The notes: generated by a model not told the origin, from the sequence alone. A stretch of DNA of 33,367 bases from Lachnospiraceae bacterium (GCA_017634175.1 JAGBNY010000001.1:1-33367); one strand, 5' to 3'; shown: positions 1-7,645, counted from the stretch's first letter. Made by a program: numbers and translations.

Positions 1-140
1 GTAGGATTTTTCGTTGAGAGTGCGGGGCAGGGTGAGGGCGCATAGCGGGCGATGCATGAATGCATTTATGTAACCGAACCCTGTCTCGTGCTATCAACGA
101 AAAAGACAAGAAATATGGACAGTTATTTATCTACAGATCC
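1..140. repeat. Long-hairpin repeat, left copy (5' end cut off by the window edge)
   Basis: Bases 1-140 are one copy of an element also found at 33231-33367. The two arms (about 6-32 and 77-103) pair over about 27 positions with only G-T wobbles and one mismatch. They enclose a conserved apical segment, GAGGGCGCATAGCGGGC then ATGTAACCG. Between these two blocks this copy has about 17 extra bases that form a small ATGCAT/ATGCAT hairpin. The outer flank 118-140 (GGACAGTTATTTATCTACAG followed by ATCC) is the reverse complement of the first bases of the right copy, so a full element is an imperfect palindrome of roughly 160-190 bp. No protein is encoded. It could be a MITE-like mobile hairpin or a structured RNA; the sequence does not decide. 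Confidence 0.8.
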
Positions 141-141
141 T

Positions 142-315
142 AAGATCTTGTCGGGCGGCCCCTGACGGCTTCGCTGTCAAATGTCCGCCCGTGCTTTTCC
201 CACGGCCGCTTGACGGCCTTATTGCGACCGAGCAGGGGAAAAGCGCACCCCTATTCGATAACGCTGTGCGTACATCTGGCAGCGGAAGCTGCCAGATGTA
301 CTTGGGCCGTTGAAT
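142..315. repeat. GC-rich stem-loop array, copy A
   Basis: This stretch downstream of pyrI holds a chain of hairpins and no credible gene. CGGGCGG at 152-158 pairs with CCGCCCG at 185-191 around an inner TGACGGC/GCTGTCA stem. A closing stem, TTGACGGCC at 210-218 with GGCCGTTGAA at 305-314, encloses two more hairpins. The first (227-259) has an AGGGG/CCCCT stem with a loop beginning AAAAGCG. The second is a perfect 14-bp stem at 270-283/288-301 with a GGAA loop. The same modules in the same order recur at 25349-25585, so this is a repeat with a shared fold. Its function is unknown; a structured RNA or a non-autonomous mobile element are both possible. Confidence 0.7.
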
Positions 316-369
316 AAATCACAAAATCCAAAACACAGGGCTTTCATTCACGTATCCCAATTGCCAGAT

Positions 370-816
370 TCAAGGCTCCTTATACCTTGTCTCACAATAG
401 CAGCAGCGATAAGTGCCCTTCTCTCTATCCGTCAACAGAAATACATGGTCCAGTTCATGCTCCGAGGAAGTTATGCACCTGGGATTCTTGCATTTTATGA
501 CGTTCACCACCTTCTCGGGCAGGGTCAGAGTGGGCTTGTCCTTTATCTCCCCGTCCTTTATTATGTCAACGGTCGCATTGTGATCCAGGAAGGCTATTGT
601 GTCCAGGTCAAATCCCTCTATCGGGGATTCTACCTTGATCATGTCTTTCTTTCCCATCTTTGCGCTATAGGCATTCTGTATGATGGCCACCGCGCAATTG
701 ATTGAGTCCAACCCAAGGTGCCTGTAGAGCCTCATGGCCCTTCCAGGGCTTATGTGGTCTATCACAAAGCCCTCTTCTATCTTTCCTACATTCAATTTAT
801 ATTGTGCCCGTTCCAT
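370..816 (-). CDS. pyrI: Aspartate carbamoyltransferase regulatory subunit
   Basis: This 148-residue protein is the regulatory chain that binds ATP, CTP or UTP and associates with PyrB catalytic trimers in the first committed step of pyrimidine synthesis. The N-terminal allosteric domain is followed by a C-terminal zinc site with the expected spacing, CKNPRC and then CCYC about 25 residues later, matching the four zinc cysteines of the E. coli chain. The length is close to the family norm of about 150. The ATG at 816 is preceded by AAGGAGGGAT, which overlaps the end of ppk, so the two are probably co-transcribed and coupled. Unusually, it is not beside pyrB, which lies 4.1 kb away on the other strand. 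Confidence 0.95.
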   Translation of the reverse strand: MERAQYKLNVGKIEEGFVIDHISPGRAMRLYRHLGLDSINCAVAIIQNAYSAKMGKKDMIKVESPIEGFDLDTIAFLDHNATVDIIKDGEIKDKPTLTLPEKVVNVIKCKNPRCITSSEHELDHVFLLTDREKGTYRCCYCETRYKEP

Positions 817-825
817 ATCCCTCCT

Positions 826-3006
826 TTAAGTTTCAGGTATGAAAACTCTTTCTGAAATTATGTCCGTTTTTTTGTCCTTTGTATTTTTCATCGCAGTCTC
901 GCAAAAGACCTTCTGGGAATTCACGAGCACCTTGCCCCTCTTGTCCGGCTTGATATAGTCCCCGTTCGGCTGCAGGAAATGAGATTTCACGTTGTCGTTC
1001 AGCTCAGTGTCCAAGAAAAATTTCAATTCATCCTTAAGCTCCTGCCTTTCCACCGGGAACATGATCTCCACTCTCCTGTCCAGGTTCCTCGGCATCCAAT
1101 CCGCTGACCCCATATAGAATTCCTCGTTCCCATCGTTTAAGAACCAGAAAATCCGGCTGTGCTCCAGGAAGAAGCCTACGATTGAACGGACAGTGATATT
1201 CTCAGAGACCCCCGGCACCCCGACCTTCAGGGAACAGATCCCACGGACTATCAGGTCGATCTTGACCCCTGCGCTGCTTGCGGCATAGAGCTCCGCTATT
1301 ATGTCCGGATCGCAGACAGAATTCATCTTTGCAACAATCCTGGCGTTTCTCCCCTCCCTTGCGTGCTCAGCTTCTCTTCTTATAAGATAAATGAAACGGT
1401 CTTTCAGCCAAAGCGGCGCCAAAGATAGCTTGTTCCATGAAACGGGCTCGCTGTAGCCTGACAGCATATTGAAAACAGCCGTAGCGTCTTCCCCTATCTG
1501 CTCATTCGCCGTCAAGATACCCATGTCAGTGTAGAGCTTTGCGGTCGAGTCATTGTAGTTCCCCGTGCCAAGGTGAACATACCTCCTAATCCCCTCTTCC
1601 TCGTTTCGTACAACTAAGGTGATCTTTGAATGGGTCTTTAATCCAACCAGCCCATATATCACATGGCAGCCCGCCTTCTCCAGCATCCTGGCCCAGGTGA
1701 TATTGTTCTCCTCGTCGAATCTTGCCTTTAGCTCCACCAGCACCGAGACCTGCTTGCCATTTTCGGCAGCCTGTGCAAGAGCCGCAATTATCGGGGAGTT
1801 CCCGCTGACCCTATAAAGGGTCATCTTGATAGCCAGGACATCTTTATCCAAAGCTGCTGTCCTGATGAAATTCACGACCGGCAGAAAGGTCTCATATGGA
1901 TGCTGGAGCAGTATATCCCCCTTCCTTATCTGGGCAAAAATGTCTGCCTCCATGTCCATATATTTGGGCGGCTGTGGAACCCATGATGGAATCTTGAGGC
2001 TATCAAAGCCCGAAAAACCGTACATTTTCATCAGGAAGGTGAGGTCCAAGGGGCCATTTATGAAATATATGTCCTCATCCTCTATTTCTAAGTCCTTCTT
2101 TATGATCGATAAAAGCCTTTTATCTATGCCTTCCTCTACTTCGAGCCGTATGACCTCCCCCCACTGCCTGCGCTTAAGCTGCTTCTCAATTTCCTTTAAG
2201 AGGTCCTCTGCCTCGTCCTCGTCTATGGAAAGGTCGGCATTCCTCATCACCCTGAATGGATGCGCGCAGAGGATATTATAATTTAGGAAAAGCTTGTCGA
2301 TATTCCTCTCGATTATCTCTTCCAGAAGTATCACAGTGAGCTTACCGTCTTTGCTTGGCAGCTCCACCAGCCTCGGCATGACTCCCGGCACCTGAACCAT
2401 TGCAAAATCCGTCTTTTTCTTCTTGCCCTCCTTTTCATCGTCCTTTGCGGACAAAAGCGCAGCGATATTGAGGGTCTTATTACGGACTAAGGGAAAAGGC
2501 CTCGAGGAATCCACGGCCATGGGGGTAAGGACAGGGTAGACCGTGTCTTCAAAATAGCTGTCTGCCGCCTTGCACTGCTCTTCCGTCATGTCCTCGTGGT
2601 TCATCACCACATTTATACCATTTATTCCGAGCAAGGGCACCAGGCTCCTCGAATAAGTGGAGTATTGGAGATCCACCAAGTCATGAGTCACTTTAGAAAG
2701 AGCCGCAAGCTGCTCCGACGGGCTCATCCCGGCGATGTCCCTCTTGGTATAGCCTGCGTGAACCATGTCCTTCAGGGACGCGACCCTCACCATGAAGAAT
2801 TCATCCAGGTTCGAGGCAGTTATAGAAAGCATCTTAATCCTCTCGAATAGAGGCAGGCTCTTATCCTGGGCTTCAGACAGGACTCTTTCATTGAACTTTA
2901 TCCAGGATAACTCCCTGTTCGTATAATATTCTGGATTCCTGAAATCAATGCCGTTATTCGCACGCTTCATTTCCTTTTCGTTTTTCTGCTCTTCACTCTT
3001 AGACAT
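826..3006 (-). CDS. ppk: Polyphosphate kinase 1
   Basis: The enzyme reversibly transfers the terminal phosphate of ATP to a growing polyphosphate chain. All four PPK1 parts are visible: an N-terminal helical domain starting near YYTNRELSWIKFNERVL, a head domain, and two phospholipase-D-like C-terminal domains. The histidine that becomes phosphorylated lies in LKTHSKITLVVR, and a second conserved histidine is in YVHLGTGNYND. EHSRIFWF and GSADWMPRNLDRRVE mark the second C-terminal domain. At about 726 residues it is full length. I chose the ATG at 3006, which overlaps the ppx stop by eight bases and has AGGA close upstream. The alternative is a GTG at 3021 with a purine tract too close to serve it. 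It follows ppx and precedes pyrI in one operon. Confidence 0.96.
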   Translation of the reverse strand: MSKSEEQKNEKEMKRANNGIDFRNPEYYTNRELSWIKFNERVLSEAQDKSLPLFERIKMLSITASNLDEFFMVRVASLKDMVHAGYTKRDIAGMSPSEQLAALSKVTHDLVDLQYSTYSRSLVPLLGINGINVVMNHEDMTEEQCKAADSYFEDTVYPVLTPMAVDSSRPFPLVRNKTLNIAALLSAKDDEKEGKKKKTDFAMVQVPGVMPRLVELPSKDGKLTVILLEEIIERNIDKLFLNYNILCAHPFRVMRNADLSIDEDEAEDLLKEIEKQLKRRQWGEVIRLEVEEGIDKRLLSIIKKDLEIEDEDIYFINGPLDLTFLMKMYGFSGFDSLKIPSWVPQPPKYMDMEADIFAQIRKGDILLQHPYETFLPVVNFIRTAALDKDVLAIKMTLYRVSGNSPIIAALAQAAENGKQVSVLVELKARFDEENNITWARMLEKAGCHVIYGLVGLKTHSKITLVVRNEEEGIRRYVHLGTGNYNDSTAKLYTDMGILTANEQIGEDATAVFNMLSGYSEPVSWNKLSLAPLWLKDRFIYLIRREAEHAREGRNARIVAKMNSVCDPDIIAELYAASSAGVKIDLIVRGICSLKVGVPGVSENITVRSIVGFFLEHSRIFWFLNDGNEEFYMGSADWMPRNLDRRVEIMFPVERQELKDELKFFLDTELNDNVKSHFLQPNGDYIKPDKRGKVLVNSQKVFCETAMKNTKDKKTDIISERVFIPET

Positions 3007-4582
3007 GATTCCTGAAGACACCTCCCCTAGATTTAGTCTTGATTATTGGATGTATTCCAAATACCTCTTCAAAGTACCCCGTTCTTTCATTGAATAAGCC
3101 CCGTTCAAGGTGCATATCCATGTCAGAATCGATGGTTATTACGAGCTCCTTATCCTTTATCTGCGCCTTCACTTCCCTATATTCCTTCTCTGGATTCTTG
3201 ACCATCCCCACAGCTATCCTGAAGATCGCCGTAAGCTTCGCCATGGTCAGATATGAGTCCGTTGAGAATTCCTCTTTATCAACTCCCTCGAAATCTATGT
3301 CTTCCGGATATGAGTACATCACTACGCTCGCTATGATCTTCCTCTCCATATGGGAAATACCTATGATCTCCGTTCCCATTATTATGCTATAAGAACATTC
3401 CGCAGGACTCATGAGCGAGATGAAAGCGCCGCAGTCCTGGAGCAGGGATGATAATTGCAGAAGCAGCCTCTCCCTCTTCCCCAGCCCATGCATCTTTTTC
3501 ATGCTGTCAAAGATTGCGAGCGCGCACTTCTCAAGGGTCTCTTCGTAACGGGCGCTCCCCCTGTATCGGTTCGCCGTGTTCCTGGCGGATGAAATAATGT
3601 CCAGTTCAAAATCATGGGTGGACTCTATGAATTTATTGCTCTCTGCGTAGTCATATGCAATGCCGTCTGATAAAGTCACCCCTGTAAGGAAGAGCCGTTC
3701 AGCGCATGTCACCTCGCAAAGCTGCTTTATGAGCACTGCCGAAGGCATGAGCAGGGTCGCGTTCTCTCTTGGAAGGCCCAGTTCCCTCGCCAATTGCTCC
3801 TGTGGCATCTTCTTCAGGATATCGAAGAATCTGACATATTGCCCAACTGTGATATAATTGTCAAATTCACCAGCGGGTTTTTTGCCATCATTTCTTTGAG
3901 ATATCCATTTTTGGATATAGGTAAGATAATCATCGACTACTATGAGATTCTGAGTATCGAGATTTCGTAAGTAAAGTTCCTTAAAAAGGACTAATTCATT
4001 GTCTACCAGCTCCGATAATAGGGACTCATATGCTGAGGACTTTGGAGAAAGCGAGTTCACCTTTTCCTTGAGCCTCAGTATCCCAAGGCGAAGATTAACA
4101 GTAGATATCAGATGTGAGTCCGAGAAAAGGGACACCTGTGTGCTGCCTCCTCCTATATCCACAAAGGCAGTCCCCCTGTCGATTATCCTGTCAAAATCTT
4201 TAGTTTTCAGCGCAACAGATTTATAGTCCAAAAAACGCTGCTCAGAGTTTGAAAGCACCGAGACCTCGAGGCCGGTCCTGAGTCTTATCTGGTCCAAGAC
4301 CACCCTCGTGTTATCCGTTTCACGAATCGCAGAAGTCCCGTATGCCCTGTAGGAATCGACCTTGTATCCCTTCATTATCTCATTAAAGCCATTCAGGATA
4401 TCGCAGAGCTCATCCATCCTGGCATAGCTTATCTTGCCAGTATTATATGTATCTGTCCCGATTTCGACCCTTCTTCTGACAAAATCTATTTCCTTGACAC
4501 CTTTTCGTCCCGAAAGCTCGAAAATCTTCATCCCTATCTCGTAGGAACCTACGTCAATAGCCGCAAAAAGCTTAATCGCCAA
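2999..4582 (-). CDS. ppx: Ppx/GppA-family exopolyphosphatase
   Basis: This 527-residue protein belongs to the exopolyphosphatase/guanosine pentaphosphate phosphohydrolase family, which removes phosphate from polyphosphate or pppGpp. The ASKHA-fold phosphate-binding loops are present: AAIDVGSYEIG near residues 7-17, GTSAIRE near 82-88, and VDIGGGSTQVS at 141-151. The C-terminal half corresponds to the HD-like domain of long Ppx proteins, but the metal-site residues look degraded. The usual HD reads as LQDCG (381-385), and the following histidine-rich stretch reads SPAECSYS. The start is a TTG at 4582 with GGGGG nine bases upstream. It is first in an operon with ppk, a classic pairing that supports a polyphosphate role over a purely pppGpp one. 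Confidence 0.9.
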   Translation of the reverse strand: MAIKLFAAIDVGSYEIGMKIFELSGRKGVKEIDFVRRRVEIGTDTYNTGKISYARMDELCDILNGFNEIMKGYKVDSYRAYGTSAIRETDNTRVVLDQIRLRTGLEVSVLSNSEQRFLDYKSVALKTKDFDRIIDRGTAFVDIGGGSTQVSLFSDSHLISTVNLRLGILRLKEKVNSLSPKSSAYESLLSELVDNELVLFKELYLRNLDTQNLIVVDDYLTYIQKWISQRNDGKKPAGEFDNYITVGQYVRFFDILKKMPQEQLARELGLPRENATLLMPSAVLIKQLCEVTCAERLFLTGVTLSDGIAYDYAESNKFIESTHDFELDIISSARNTANRYRGSARYEETLEKCALAIFDSMKKMHGLGKRERLLLQLSSLLQDCGAFISLMSPAECSYSIIMGTEIIGISHMERKIIASVVMYSYPEDIDFEGVDKEEFSTDSYLTMAKLTAIFRIAVGMVKNPEKEYREVKAQIKDKELVITIDSDMDMHLERGLFNERTGYFEEVFGIHPIIKTKSRGGVFRNHV

Positions 4583-4601
4583 TTATTAATACCCCCGCTT
4601 C

Positions 4602-4630
4602 TTGTCATATTACCAATATTTAACTATAAT
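4602..4630 (+). promoter_or_regulatory. Sigma-A-type promoter for the pyrB leader
   Basis: A -35 box TTGTCA at 4602-4607, a 17-bp spacer and a perfect -10 box TATAAT at 4625-4630 read toward pyrB. Transcription would start near 4637, leaving about 290 nt of untranslated leader before the pyrB start. Confidence 0.7.
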
Positions 4631-4643
4631 CAAAAGGATCTGT

Positions 4644-4778
4644 ATGAAAACAGTAAATGGGCGAATGAATCGCTTTTACTGCCTTTCGAGCAAATGGCCA
4701 CACAAAGCCAGGCAGAATGCGGCCTATGCACAGGAGACTAAGGATCTGTGCAAGAATATCTTTACATCTTGCTTGTAA
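4644..4778 (+). CDS. Possible 44-codon leader peptide upstream of pyrB
   Basis: An ATG frame of 44 codons starts a few bases after the predicted transcription start, with AAAGGA five bases upstream. It stops inside the downstream hairpin. Its size and position recall the pyrBI leader peptide of enteric bacteria. There is no recognisable protein family, the SD-like AAAGGA lies at or before the predicted transcript start, and its last third is simply the repeat hairpin read in frame. It may be chance. Confidence 0.25.
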   Translation: MKTVNGRMNRFYCLSSKWPHKARQNAAYAQETKDLCKNIFTSCL

Positions 4779-4799
4779 AGTTATTTCTGCACAGTTCCT
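4741..4799. repeat. 59-bp palindromic repeat in the pyrB leader
   Basis: The bases pair symmetrically about 4770 in 23 of 26 positions (AGGATCTGTGCA on the left, TGCACAGTTCCT on the right). Both outer ends fit the pattern GGANCTGT followed about seven bases later by AATA-CT. The outer ends of the repeats at 118-140 and 33231-33255 fit the same pattern. It appears to be a short version of that family without the conserved apical segment. Confidence 0.6.
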
Positions 4800-4926
4800 A
4801 ATTAAATAATCAAGTACCTCGCATCACCCAGAAACCCCTGAGCTAAACGATTATCTTGGATCATTCTTCCAAATATCTCTGGATTCGGCAGCAGCTCAGG
4901 CAGAAAAAATCAGGAGGCGAAAAAAT

Positions 4927-5847
4927 TTGAGATCTCTCATGGACCCTTTGGACCTATCCATTTCCGAAACCTACGAGCTAATGCGTACCGCAGATGACAT
5001 AATTGAGAATCCGGCCAAGTATGCCCATGCCTGCGATGGGCGGATCCTGGCCACCCTCTTCTATGAGCCAAGCACTAGGACCCGCTTGTCCTTCGAGGCA
5101 GCCATGCTCAGACTTGGCGGAAAGGTCATGGGGTTCCATTCATCGGAGTCTTCTTCCGTCATGAAGGGCGAAACTGTCGCAGACACGATCAGGGTTGTGT
5201 CATGCATGGCTGATATCTGCGCGATCAGACATCCAAAAGAAGGGGCTCCCATGGTAGCGGCTTCCTTTGCCTCTATTCCAGTAATTAATGCCGGAGATGG
5301 AGGGCACCAGCATCCAACCCAGACCCTGACTGACCTAATGACGATTCACGCACTAAAAGGGCGATTCGACGAACTTACAGTCGGGATGTGCGGAGACTTG
5401 AAGTTTGGACGCACCGTCCACTCTTTGATCCGCGCCCTCGTTAGATATAAAGGCATACATTTCGTCTTCATCTCTCCGGAAGAACTAAGGCTCCCCTCCT
5501 ACGTCAGGGAAAATCTTGAGGCCTTAGAGAATGTAGAATTCAAGGAAGTCTCGAAGCTGGAGGATGTGATCGGTGAATTGGACATTCTTTACATGACAAG
5601 GGTCCAAAGGGAGCGTTTCTTCAATGAAGAGGACTATGTTCGGCTCAAGGATTTCTATGTACTGGACCGTAAAAAAATGAGGCTCGCAAGCCCCGATATG
5701 CTCGTCATGCACCCCCTCCCAAGGGTGAATGAGATTTCTACTGAGATTGACTCGGACCCCAGGGCTGTCTACTTCAAGCAGGTAAAGTATGGCATGCACA
5801 TTCGCATGGCTCTGATTCTGAAGCTGCTGAACATCACAGTAGACTAG
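4927..5847 (+). CDS. pyrB: Aspartate carbamoyltransferase catalytic subunit
   Basis: PyrB condenses carbamoyl phosphate with aspartate to give N-carbamoylaspartate. At 306 residues it matches the family length. The carbamoyl-phosphate loop [13 protein letters not shown] lies at residues 45-57. SVMKGET (78-84) carries the lysine donated to the neighbouring active site, and [11 protein letters not shown] and [10 protein letters not shown] complete the site. The start is a TTG at 4927, chosen because AGGAGG lies nine bases upstream and the next ATG (residue 5) is badly spaced. The gene stands alone on the plus strand behind a long leader. The regulatory subunit pyrI is encoded 4.1 kb upstream in the opposite orientation, so a heteromeric enzyme is expected from two separate transcripts. 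Confidence 0.95.
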   Translation: MRSLMDPLDLSISETYELMRTADDIIENPAKYAHACDGRILATLFYEPSTRTRLSFEAAMLRLGGKVMGFHSSESSSVMKGETVADTIRVVSCMADICAIRHPKEGAPMVAASFASIPVINAGDGGHQHPTQTLTDLMTIHALKGRFDELTVGMCGDLKFGRTVHSLIRALVRYKGIHFVFISPEELRLPSYVRENLEALENVEFKEVSKLEDVIGELDILYMTRVQRERFFNEEDYVRLKDFYVLDRKKMRLASPDMLVMHPLPRVNEISTEIDSDPRAVYFKQVKYGMHIRMALILKLLNITVD

Positions 5848-5857
5848 GGATTTGTAA

Positions 5858-5976
5858 ACAGGTTTTTCTACCTGTACGGTTGCCGAATAATATCAGTTTT
5901 AACGCGATTTATCGCAATTAAAACTGATATTTATTCGAGAAGCCTACTCAAAAATTACGCAAACAGTCTGCGAGCC
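5858..5976. repeat. Palindromic repeat between convergent pyrB and the ABC-F gene
   Basis: A small hairpin (ACAGGT at 5858-5863 with ACCTGT at 5870-5875) is followed by a long one at 5884-5937. In the long one, CGAATAA-TATCAG-TTTTAA pairs with TTAAAA-CTGATA-TTATTCG around a GCGA/TCGC tip. The tail GCAAACAGTCTGCGA at 5959-5973 recurs inverted at 9016-9030, and both copies are flanked by TTATTCGAG. No U-run follows either side, so a simple terminator is unlikely, although it could limit read-through between the convergent genes. Confidence 0.6.
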
Positions 5977-5981
5977 TTAAA

Positions 5982-7628
5982 TCAATCCTCAAAACCAATC
6001 TCTTCCTCGGCCTCGGCCGTATAGACCGTATTCTTTCTAGCCGATTCATTGGACGCAAGATACTCATCATAGGTCGTGATCTTGTCCACCAGCTTCCCGT
6101 CAGGCAAGATCTCCATTATCCGATTAGCAGTAGTCTCAACGAATTGATGGTCATGACAGGTAAAGAGCACCACTCCAGGGAACTTTATGAGTCCATTATT
6201 TAACGCAGTAATGCTCTCCATGTCAAGGTGGTTCGTAGGCTCATCCAATATGAGGACATTTGCCCCTGAAATCATCATCTTTGACAAGAGGCAGCGGACC
6301 TTCTCGCCTCCCGACAGCACCCTCACCTTCTTCACTCCATCTTCGCCGGGAAAGAGCATCCTGCCCAGGAAACCACGCACATAGGTAGCGTCTTTTATCT
6401 CAGAATAGCTCGTGAGCCACTCTGTTATATTGTAATCATTGTCGAATTCCTTATTGTAATTCTTAGGAAAGTATGCCTGAGAGGTCGTCACTCCCCATTT
6501 ATAGTCCCCGGAATCACTCTTCATTTCACCCATGAGTATCTGGAACAGGACAGAAGCTGCCCTCTCGTTCCCTCCCACAAAGGCCACCTTGTCATTGTGG
6601 TTCAAGATGAAGCTCACATGATCCAAGATCACTTCACCATCTATTGTCTTGCACAGATCTTCCACATGGAGGATCTCATTGCCGATTTCCCTGTTAGGCC
6701 GAAAGTCCACATAAGGGTACTTCCTGGATGATGGCTTTATGTCGTCGAGCTCGATTTTTTCCAGTGCCCTCTTCCTGGAAGTCGCTTGCTTTGCCTTGGA
6801 AGCATTGGCGGAGAATCTTTGGATGAATTCCTGCAGTTCCTTTATCTTCTCCTCCTTCTTCTTATTAGCTTCCTTCCTTTGCTGCATTATAAGCTGGCTG
6901 GACTGGTACCAGAAATCATAGTTCCCGGTGAAGAGGGTTATCTTGCCATAGTCTATGTCCGCAGTATAGGTGCAGACTCTATTCAGGAAGTACCTATCGT
7001 GGCTCACAACTATGACAGTATTGTTGAAATTTATGAGGAACTCCTCCAGCCAGTTTATCGCATCGAGGTCCAGATGGTTCGTCGGCTCATCCAGCAGAAG
7101 GATATCCGGATTCCCGAAAAGAGCCCTGGCCAGAAGCACCTTGACTCTTTCATTCCCTGTGAGGGTATTCATCAGGACTTTATGCTTATCGGTCTCTATC
7201 CCAAGTCCGTTAAGGAGGGCTTCTGCATCGCTCTCAGCTTCCCAGCCATTCATCTCAGCGAATTCGGCCTCCAGCTCAGAGGCTTTTATCCCATCCTCAT
7301 CGGAGAAATCTTCCTTCGCATAGATCTCTTCCTTTTCCTTCATGATGTCGAAAAGACGCTGGTTTCCTGATATCACGGTATCCAGCACGACCATCTCATC
7401 GTACTTGAAATGATCCTGCTCCAGGACTGAAAGCCGCTGACCCGGAGTCATGCTTATATCTCCGGATGTAGTCTCCAATTCACCGGACAGTATCTTTAAA
7501 AAGGTTGATTTCCCTGCTCCATTAGCGCCTATTATGCCATAGCAATTCCCCTCAGTGAATTTAATATTCACGTCCTCAAATAGAGCCTTCCTTCCAACCC
7601 TGTAAGTTACATTATTTGCCTGTATCAT
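5982..7628 (-). CDS. ABC-F family ATPase (YbiT/YkpA-like ribosome-associated factor)
   Basis: This 548-residue soluble protein has two ATP-binding cassettes joined by a charged linker (about residues 245-300, rich in K, E and R). That layout is the hallmark of ABC-F translation factors, which act in the ribosomal E site; there are no membrane segments. The first cassette has Walker A GANGAGKST (K40), signature LTGNERVKVLLA and Walker B ILLLDEPTNHLD. The second has an intact signature LSGGEKVR and Walker B VLILDEPTNHLD, but its Walker A region reads GGNERAAS at 352-359, with alanine where the ATP-binding lysine should be. The start ATG at 7628 follows proA by 17 bp, so the two are probably co-transcribed. 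The specific ribosomal role is unknown. Confidence 0.9.
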   Translation of the reverse strand: MIQANNVTYRVGRKALFEDVNIKFTEGNCYGIIGANGAGKSTFLKILSGELETTSGDISMTPGQRLSVLEQDHFKYDEMVVLDTVISGNQRLFDIMKEKEEIYAKEDFSDEDGIKASELEAEFAEMNGWEAESDAEALLNGLGIETDKHKVLMNTLTGNERVKVLLARALFGNPDILLLDEPTNHLDLDAINWLEEFLINFNNTVIVVSHDRYFLNRVCTYTADIDYGKITLFTGNYDFWYQSSQLIMQQRKEANKKKEEKIKELQEFIQRFSANASKAKQATSRKRALEKIELDDIKPSSRKYPYVDFRPNREIGNEILHVEDLCKTIDGEVILDHVSFILNHNDKVAFVGGNERAASVLFQILMGEMKSDSGDYKWGVTTSQAYFPKNYNKEFDNDYNITEWLTSYSEIKDATYVRGFLGRMLFPGEDGVKKVRVLSGGEKVRCLLSKMMISGANVLILDEPTNHLDMESITALNNGLIKFPGVVLFTCHDHQFVETTANRIMEILPDGKLVDKITTYDEYLASNESARKNTVYTAEAEEEIGFED

Positions 7629-7645
7629 CCATCCCCCTTAAGTAA

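Larger units (their letters stand above)
4631..4926 (+). promoter_or_regulatory. Long structured 5' leader of pyrB (candidate regulatory leader)
   Basis: The leader contains, in order: a hairpin with CAGTAAA/TTTACTG arms near 4651-4681; a 44-codon open frame from ATG 4644 to a TAA ending at 4778; a near-symmetrical hairpin at 4741-4799 whose loop region contains that stop; and an 8-bp inverted repeat CCTGAGCT (4837-4844)/AGCTCAGG (4893-4900) enclosing a small TTGGA/TCCAA stem. The last arm ends 26 bases before the pyrB start. I see no clear PyrR-binding motif and no hairpin followed by a U-run, so a mechanism cannot be assigned. Part of the leader (4741-4799) belongs to a repeat family seen elsewhere in the window, so insertion of a mobile hairpin is an alternative explanation. 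Confidence 0.45.

Noticed and set aside
142..315. CRISPR array or tRNA cluster in the hairpin-rich region
   Set aside because: The hairpins are not evenly spaced direct repeats with unique spacers, and none folds into a cloverleaf.
310..705. A 131-codon plus-strand frame opposite pyrI
   Set aside because: It lies antisense to a clear pyrI with zinc ligands, has no ribosome site, and resembles no family.
4602..4926. PyrR-binding site or classic attenuator in the pyrB leader
   Set aside because: I could not find the conserved PyrR-binding loop or a hairpin followed by a U-run, so no PyrR control is claimed.
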